DNA of 64,000 nt from Sipunculus nudus (lineage: Eukaryota; Annelida; Sipuncula; Golfingiida; Sipunculidae), in the NCBI GenBank assembly GCA_026874595.1, contig CM049318.1:6031741-6095740 (forward strand), written 5' to 3'. Shown here in pieces: positions 56,640-64,000 of this stretch. The notes under the pieces are model-generated. The model did no database searches. It saw nothing but the letters and a program-made list of their open reading frames with translations, and had not been told where the DNA came from. Each line of letters starts with the position of its first letter. The stretch's first letter is position 1. A program made the position numbers and the translations under genes.

Positions 56640-56885
56640 GTATGGATTTACGCTTTGGATTTACGCTACATGGATTTACCTGTTGGATTACTGTGCCCCT
56701 TTACCTTTTGGATTACTGTGCCTTTTTACCTTTTGGATATACGCTACCTTGATTTATTTATTCGATTATTGTGCATTTTTACCTTTTGAATTTACGCTGC
56801 CTGGATTTATCATTTGGATACTGTTCCTTTTTACCTGTTAGATTTAAGCTGTATGGATTTACCTTTGGATATACGCTTGGATATT
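56640..56885 (+). repeat. Minisatellite with TTTACCTTTTGGAT units
   Basis: Irregular tandem repeats of 25-60 bp built from GGATTTACGCT, GGATTACTGTGCC and TTTTTACCTTTTGGAT. It keeps a 98-codon frame open but is low-complexity in origin. Confidence 0.75.
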
Positions 56886-57201
56886 ACAAAATCCTTTTAT
56901 GGTGTGACATGTGCTAAAAAGTGAAATTTGTGCTTATTTAACAATGATGTGTGATGAAAACTCTTGGACTCTGTGATTTCCAGAACTCACTTGGAGAGAA
57001 CAAAATGACTCTATATAATACATATCAATATATTATGACAGTAAGAACATTCCAGGTTATTATGAGGACTTGTATCTTTCTTTTTAAGGTTTACGTCGTA
57101 GTTGGTTCTTCTATATTTTGCATTAATGATTATTTTTGTGTTTTGTCATTTTTGGCGCAGCCGACGGGGTAGTGTAGATTTTCGCTACGCTACAATCATT
57201 T

Positions 57202-57216
57202 AAGGGGGGAGGGAAA
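57202..57216 (+). promoter_or_regulatory. Polypurine tract
   Basis: AAGGGGGGAGGGAAA abuts the right LTR, the expected primer for plus-strand synthesis. Confidence 0.8.
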
Positions 57217-57878
57217 TGTAGTGAATGCAGGGTTCCATGGGGTTCAGTCACACTGCAGGTGATCGGGTAAGCTGCGTATCTCACTTACGTAAGCGGGGTT
57301 TGTCCGCTGACTTGTAACAGCGATGAAGCGCTGGGCGATAACCGCCCGTGCAGGGCTGACCATGCGGACACCGCTCGGACGGTCACCGTTCGCCTTCAGC
57401 CTATAAGAAGAGCGCGCGCAGAGCGTGTCAGAGTCTGGAGCGTTGCTCGGTCTCTTAACAGGGTGGTCAGCACTCGTGTAAGCCTTAGCAGTGATTCATT
57501 AAATCGCCATTGGGATTTTCTACTGGAATATTCACATTTACTTTTGGATTACCTACACTGCATTGGAGTACATAATTGGATAACTTTACCCACCTACGTT
57601 TACGGGGATTACTCTTCAGGGTATTGTGCTTTGTGCGTAACGGAGTGACACTACGCCCCCGGCTTCGCCTGCAACGGAGTGAGAGAGCGCCTAACCTTCT
57701 ACTTCTGCCATCTGAAAGTTATCGCTGAGTTGTATTAAAACCCTATTTATGTACTGCTGCATTATTTCATTTGTGAATGCATGCGACTTAGAGTGTCAAG
57801 TGCAGATACATTAACCCGAGCCGTTAGGACATAATGAAACAAACCGAACCTAGGTGGGTTCACCCCCCGGGTGTTACA
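57217..57878 (+). repeat. 3' LTR
   Basis: Starts TGTAGTGAATGCAGGG and ends GGGTGTTACA; 662 bp, 9 bp longer than the left LTR owing to indels near its end. Followed by ATAT. Confidence 0.9.
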
Positions 57879-57882
57879 ATAT

Positions 57883-59689
57883 TATAATATTGTACTATTG
57901 CTGTGAATAAAGCAAACCACCATAGTGTTCTATTACTGAAGTTCTCATACTAGTTAAACTTATCTTGATATATAAAACAATGTATTGAGTTAAGTGGAAA
58001 AATTCAAGAATAAAAAAATCTGGTATCATGCTACATTTCAAGTCTGTAATCACTGAAAAAGCACTCAAAAATGTTAAAACAAAATCCTTGGTGTCAGTAT
58101 ATCAGGCCGCATGCAGGGCTATCTGTACGCTAACAGCGCTTTAACTATAGGCCTACTACCTATATAGTAAGTGCTGTTTGTTATGACCTCGTATCCTGAA
58201 TTGCTTCACCAGAGGGAGCATTGTATTTTTGTCCAATCAGATGAGACCTAGTGCTGAAGACCAAGCGAGGAATACACGGAGCCAATCATGTTCATTTCGT
58301 TTTGAGTGACAGCTCATCGCCCCAGTAACCGTCTGAACTGGCCACAGGCTCAGAGAGAATTGCCGTGGTTTGCTAAAGGGCCTTGGGCACACAGGATGCC
58401 CGTTTGTTGAGCTGTAATTCAAACGAAACGTAACAATAAAGGCGGCGTGCACACCTCGCTGGCTTGTTTCAGTTCTTCACACAACATATACATGGCTTCG
58501 CTAACACAGTCATACTGTCAGAATCAAATCGGTCGATGATGCGAGAATGCAGAGGGAGCAATTAAAATTCGACCGTAAACTGTCTTCAAACGGCGCTTGA
58601 AGCGCAGCTATGGGTGGAGCCAGGATGCCTGTCGAGTGTTTGTTTATTGGCTGCTTGTCACATTATACGCACGTTTTTTTCAGCGGACAACGAACCGCCA
58701 TCTGGTGTCTAAATATATCATAAACGGTCAAAGCTGGCAGCGTGAAAATCAGTTGCTTCTTAAGAAGCGTAAGATTTCCACTGCCTCGGAAGCGTAGGCC
58801 ATCTGGTGACCAAAAATGTAAACAAAAGCGAGTCTAACTCTGGCGCATCAGAGCACATGCAGCGCCATCTCGTGACCAAAATGTACACGAATGCAGGCTT
58901 CTCTCAAACGTAAAGCCATCCCGCCTGACAGTACACAATTTAAACATGCAAACGTATCATTACATACAATGCAAATACTCATTCAAACAGACATACATCC
59001 CGTGTATACTAAAGAAACGTTAATAAGCGCTCGTTCATTAACTCTAGTCAGACTCCGTCAAACCTGACTTCACATCAAAGTTTCGAGGTGGCAAAAAAGA
59101 GTAACAAAGTTCTAAAGATACCTTCATCATTGATATAGGACGTTAAACATCGATATACATCTTTTCTTAGTTCAACATACATCCTTGCCGGCACGTTCTA
59201 ATAGCCAATTCGTCTGTTACACGGTAGTCGGCTGTCTTTTAAGCCATGAGTGTTTAGAAGGGGTTCAACAGGCGCCCCCCCTAAAACCTGTAAAAAAATT
59301 TTTAGGGGGCACTCAGTTTCGTACATTATCAGGGCGTGTATAAACCGTTTGCAAAAAAAGCTCACAAGTTGTATTTGTAAGGCGTAGGGCATAGTTTAAA
59401 CTTTCAATTCAGTAACAGTATAGGATGACACCCTCTAGTAGCTATGATGGACAAAAGAAAATCCTCATTGAATGCTGTTGCTCATGCATAGGTCATGTCA
59501 CACGACAGTCCCGGCGGTTAGCCATTAAATACCAGTTTTGTGATTGTTTCAGGTATACGGTAACGTCAGTGTGTGGTTTGCAATCCCAGCTGTTTTTTAT
59601 TTAATTTAAAGCAGGCGCTTTTTGAGCGGTGAGGTCAGCAGGTACACCGTAACGGGGGCACGACGGACCCGGGGGTGCCCGATCGACCG
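57883..59689. other. No recognised gene; CGCCATCTGGTG motif cluster
   Basis: The sequence around 58300-58900 is GC-richer than its surroundings. The motif GCCATCTGGTG or a close variant occurs at about 58696, 58798 and 58864, the latter two in copies of a short repeat (CCATCT-GTGACCAAAA-TGTA). No supported coding region. Confidence 0.4.
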
Positions 59690-60000
59690 GGAATTTCCTT
59701 TAGAGGAGAATAATATGTTTGAAAATGGAGAAGTCTCATTTAGTTTTTAATATAAATTTTAGCCAGGAGACTCTGCGAGGGTCCGATCTAGGGCGACAGA
59801 AATGTGCATCCCGTTTGTCATTTAAGAGACATGTATATATGGAGTTTTTAATCAAAATAGAGGGGTCTAAATTAAGGGACCTGTACCGGCCAGGAATTTC
59901 CTTTAGGGTCCAAAGAATTGTTTGAAAATGTAGAAGTCTCACTTAATTTTATTTTAGCTTAGGAATTTCCAATGAAGCACAATAACAAGTTCGAAAATGA
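59690..60000 (+). repeat. Short tandem duplication with GGAATTTCCTTTAG
   Basis: Two copies about 195 bp apart (59690 and 59887) share GACCGGGAATTTCCTTTAG-like, TTGAAAATGNAGAAGTCTCA and TTTTAGC blocks; a third trace lies at 59958. Confidence 0.55.
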
Positions 60001-62230
60001 TGAAGACACATGTTATACGAAATGTTAAGCATATAATTTCTAATAGTGAGTGACCAAAGGGGCCCAGGCCCGCCATTAGTTTCCTATGTGAAGAACACCA
60101 TTGAATACTTGAAAATTAGAAAATCCCTTTGGCTTTTTACGTTAACTTGCATTTATAAAGCTGTCAACAGGACGACTCAAAGGAGCCCGGCTATATGCTT
60201 GTTAATGTGGAACTTTTTTTCTCTTTGGTGTTAGCAAATATATGGAATTTTAATCGGCAATGATCGGAAAGTACTCGGACCCAGGAGTTTCGAAGGGCAC
60301 AAGAACAGGCTTGACGATAAAGTCTCAAATTTAAGTCTCTTATTTGTCTTAAATAGCATTATCAAGTTTTTATAGGTTTTAACCCGTCGGACCCAAAGGG
60401 CCTTGATGAGCAAAGAGTTCTTAAGGCCCATTAGAATGCATGGAAATGTAGAAATTCCTGAGTATTGGTGCACAATAGTTACGATATAACTGAATGATAT
60501 ATTTTATATTTAGTACTACAGATCCGTACATGGAAAAAATTAATCACAATTAATATTCATTCGCATTCATTTTACATGGCCCGGAGGGCTATGGAAAGCG
60601 TACACTTTCCTTTAGGAAGTACATGCTGTTTGTTTTACTCTTTTAACTCTGTTTTAAGTCTATCAAATGTAGGTTAATTCCTAAATATAAATATTAAAAA
60701 AAAATTATTTATTGATTCACGCGAAATAGAAAAAAATTCAGTGGAAAGGTCCCTTTCATTTTATTTTTATTTTTAATTTATTAGGATGCTTTTCTTTGTG
60801 TGTGTGGGTGGTGCGGGGGGGGGGGGGTTGAGAGGGTCGCTTTATATCTTGTCGATTATAAACTTATCCCGGGCTTAATGTATGTTATGATTATAGAACA
60901 GACGTTAATGTATACAAAACAAGTGACATAATTGTCCTGGTTGTGTTTGCATGCAATGCCCAGTGATTTTCAACTTCATTGACCATTTGACAGTTGTTTG
61001 AATTGTGCGCCTAAAAGAGATGTGGAAAACGACTGATACCATGCAGCCAATCACAGACGCCAGCTCAGGGGGAAATCCATTCAGCCCGGGGTGACGTCAA
61101 CTTCCGCAACTAGTAAAAGTATACATGACAAATGACGGTGTCGCAGCTGGAATAAACGTTCTGGAATTCGCGGTCAGTGCAGAGAACTTTTATATTTGGA
61201 AGTTTAATCTTGTAAATAAAGATGTTTTCAACAAAAAGGCGCGCAATCATGCTTGTAAAGCGGATAATTCTCCTGAATTCGGACTTGTGAAAAAAAGTTG
61301 TCTTTCCCGCGTAGCGGTGGAGTTCATTACCTTGTTCTCTTATAATGGGTATATCGCCCATACTCAATGTGTTTACCGTTTCTAGGACATTGTAGTGCTG
61401 GGAACGAGTGCCTGTGATAATAACCGTATATACATGTAGTAAGCAAAGAAATAATAAGAGTTTTGACGATATACGCGCTTAAAAAGGGTCACTCGTCCTC
61501 CAGTCTATGTGGCTTTGACAAAGGGGATTACCATAGACTTAGGCCGGTCAATGCTAAAACAGCGTTATCTGCTACAGACATATCTCCGGCTTGTCTACAC
61601 CTTTCAGGGACACGGCATTGATTGTCCTCTGTGACGTCACGACTCGCACTCAAAATTTGGCCATATCGTCACCTGCTACGTCCCCGCGTAAGCGAATGTG
61701 CTATATAAAAACCATTAAACACTCATTCCGGGGTTCTTTACACGTGGATCTTCCCCAAAATTTAAACAATTGTTCATTTTATGATTGCCGAGCTATCCTG
61801 AAAATGTCATCTGAATTTCAAGCAAGCAAGTAATCTTGCTAACAGGTATACAAACATACGCCACCAAAAGCATAACCCCTGTCGCTTCGCTTTGCGGAGG
61901 TAATTAGCTGGGGATACAGCGGATAAGCATTGCAAACGTTAAACATGATATTGTGCAAACGCAGATGTCCATGTGAATACTCTGTCAGTGTCATGGTAAA
62001 GTATCCCTGGCCTTTCTCGCATTTCACGGGTGTATCACGATTGAACACAATATATTATATCGCAAAAAATTATTCTCATCGATATATTCGCAAAATTATT
62101 TCCTTATAAGCTACATGAAATCTTGACCACAAAGTCTTTAATATATTCATACAGTCAACAACAACAAAATTCAACAACAACAAAAAATAAGTAAATAACG
62201 ATACCACAACCGCTTTTCCTTTTTTTAATA
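60001..62230. other. No recognised feature; two CRE-like octamers
   Basis: The palindrome TGACGTCA occurs at 61092-61099 and 61632-61639, on either side of an 86-codon plus-strand frame (61125-61385) with no recognisable domain. A G run lies at 60818-60829. Nothing else can be supported. Confidence 0.35.
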
Positions 62231-62420
62231 AACCGTTTAGCTCAGCCGACTATAAATCATCTGAGCTATAGTCGTGGTCCTTTGTCCGCCGACTCTCCGT
62301 AAGGCGGCCCGTCCGTTAAACTGGAACGTTTTGAAACCGTTTGACCTACGAATCTAAATTTGGCATACAGTAAGATGTCCCCAAAATCTCCCTCCATACC
62401 GAAAAATTGGTCACTAGGAC
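62231..62420 (+). mobile_element. Family A-type element, left end only
   Basis: TTTAGCTCAGCCGACTATAA, followed by CTGAGCTA, forms the same terminal hairpin as A1 and A2, then CCTTTGTCCGCC and GTCCGTTAAACTGG. The following unit (TTGAAACCGTTTGACCTACG) differs from the A1 core. No matching right end was recognised downstream. Confidence 0.55.
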
Positions 62421-64000
62421 TTCGTTCCTTTGGGATATTAAGGAAAAAGTTCCGTTTTCCATTAAAAAAAACCCTTTGTTTCACTTCAAGATTGCCTAAT
62501 ATCTATACCTCTGATCAGAATGTCATCAAAGTAAATATGCATATTCTTCTATACATTTCATATGAACATACCACAAATTAGGTCAGCGCTGCGTAATTTG
62601 TTGAAGTTATTGGCCCGAACATAATGCGACTAGTAAAAAATCAGGAAATATATTTACTCACTTACCATAAATTGCTGAAGCTAGAGTCTTTTTTTCAGGG
62701 ATATAACTTTATTTAATCAAGATTCAATTTTACACCAATAATTCGATCTGAATTTTTCAAAATTTATAAGTTATTCGCATAAATATAAAATCAGTACCTT
62801 AAATTGTGCCAAACTTTGGCCATGGCACTTTTTTCCCCTGTAAGCACTGTTGATTTAATTTTCGTATCGTGCACACGTAAGGATTTCAGCTTCTAAATTC
62901 TAAAATTTGAAAGGAATTGACCAAAAACTGAAGCTTTTATTAATGCTTTATGAGACCATGTCACACCTTGGCTATACCGAAGCCCCTCTATAAATTGTCT
63001 CCATATTGAACTTTCAGGCAAATGCATGCTTGAGGCGAGGCACTCACTTGGGTGACTTCAGCTTTATCTAACTGTCCTCCCCCCCCCCCCCTCCTCTAGT
63101 AGTTCTTTTAGCTAAAAACATAACAATAAACAATAATTTTAAAAAATGTATTGGTTTACACAAAGAACTTTAAAAAAAATGGTAAAGGAATTTTATATTG
63201 AAATAAAGGGAAAATCCTCACAATTACTGATGTTTTATGGATCTTCCATGGATGGCCGAAAATGTATTTCAAATAACACCATGCAGTCACCATTGGGTAT
63301 TTTTCATTTCAATTATAAAAATAAATAATTAAATGAAATTGTTGTTTACTAATAGGGAACATATGAAGCAAGTAAATGATACTAAAGGATGCAGTTGATT
63401 ATATTAAGTAAATCCTAATTTCCAGGTCATTTCCAGGTGTTTAATTTGTTGGTTTATATGTATTACAAAATTTAAAAAAAATTGAAATATGTCAAAAAAT
63501 CAAAATATTAGTCAGATAAGTGCTCATTAAAGATGTCGATATGTTTGATTAATGTCGTTTAAACTCATTGCTGCATCAGCTGTTACATGATACTGGGTAA
63601 ATAATCAGAATTTATATTACTAATGCCTTTATTTAAGTTAATAAAATTAAACATTCCCAAAACCAGTTTGCTCCTTATATAATATATTGGGTGTTTTGTT
63701 CCTTGGGTTATTTTTAACACATGTAAAAGTTTTATAGCTGAGATTTCTTTCCTTTTTTCATGAAACGTTTTAAAAAAAATAAAATATTTAAATGTGATAA
63801 AAAAGTCAAATTTTAAAGACAAGTTCTCATTATGATGTCTTGTAATGATGTAATATTAATAATTGTTCTAAGTGTCTTGCTATTTTTAGTGTGTAATCAG
63901 TGATGTCACAGTATTCAAAAGTGAACAAAATAGTTTTTTGATTAATTAAAGCCATAAAACCAGGTACATCGTTCTTTAAATTTGTGAAATATGTTATCCT
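62421..64000. other. No recognised feature
   Basis: AT-rich sequence to the end of the window, with a C run at 63079-63092. No domain-bearing frame or repeat partner identified. Confidence 0.4.

Larger units (their letters stand above)
53804..57878 (+). mobile_element. LTR retrotransposon (gypsy-like), complete ends, deleted inside
   Basis: A 4.07-kb element with LTRs of 653 and 662 bp, both TG...CA. It has a 4-bp flanking duplication, a primer site after the left LTR and a polypurine tract before the right one. Inside, gag-like text, a zinc knuckle, an aspartic protease motif and a decayed integrase can be read, but no reverse transcriptase or RNase H; only about 0.5 kb separates protease and integrase. 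By eye the LTRs differ at about 30 sites plus a few indels near their ends, so the insertion is not recent. It could have moved only with help from an intact relative. Confidence 0.85.

Noticed and set aside
57463-57648. A 61-codon frame conserved between both LTRs
   Set aside because: Conservation is explained by LTR duplication; the frame has no domain and lies in LTR sequence.

Overview
The window reads as nuclear DNA of an invertebrate, most likely a bivalve mollusc. It is AT-rich and intron-rich, has no bacterial-style operons, and is crowded with decayed transposable elements. Several repeat families combine a CCGTCCGTC-like head with tandem units, which I recall from bivalve genomes; the species assignment is inference, since no search could be run.

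Only one host-type gene can be defended: a plus-strand gene for tandem CUB domains (extracellular binding modules) whose exons lie at about 1.2-2.8 kb and 9.5-11.1 kb. It is built from two copies of a four-exon, two-CUB unit with matching intron phases. The third exon of each unit is 115 nt long and breaks the reading frame, so the locus may be partly pseudogenised. Its 5' end is outside the window. A decayed Cys-rich tandem repeat lies on the minus strand at 14.1-14.8 kb.

The rest is mainly mobile DNA. 3.8-5.0 kb: a Helitron-like tandem-repeat element. 6.2 kb: a tRNA-headed SINE, with a body-only relative at 52.7 kb. 6.9-9.3 kb, 15.2-16.6 kb and 48.5-49.3 kb: three foldback elements whose inverted arms carry short repeats with self-complementary cores. 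17.7-19.5 kb: tandem repeats. 19.9-23.5 kb: a minus-strand DIRS-type tyrosine-recombinase retrotransposon, truncated inside the recombinase. 24.1-24.5 kb: the end of a Penelope-like element (endonuclease plus a mutated hammerhead ribozyme). 27.6-34.8 kb: a direct duplication, a distant inverted repeat, and a large tandem-repeat element with a second element nested in it. 36.5-41 kb: a minus-strand gypsy element interrupted by another tandem-repeat element. 41.8-43.3 and 50.4-51.9 kb: two elements sharing a left end but not their internal repeats. 44.6-46.0 kb: a plus-strand relative of the gypsy element. 53.8-57.9 kb: an LTR retrotransposon with both LTRs, a 4-bp target duplication, primer site and polypurine tract, but no detectable reverse transcriptase.

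The elements interact mostly by insertion, so relative ages can be read: the interrupting element is younger than the gypsy RNase H it splits, and the nested element is younger than its host. The most unusual signal is the repeated design of inverted arms filled with palindromic satellite units, one example lying in a CUB-gene intron. Long stretches (11.8-14.1, 24.6-25.9, 28.5-30.2, 34.8-36.5, 46-48.5, 57.9-59.7 and 60.0-64 kb) contain nothing I can recognise beyond simple repeats.
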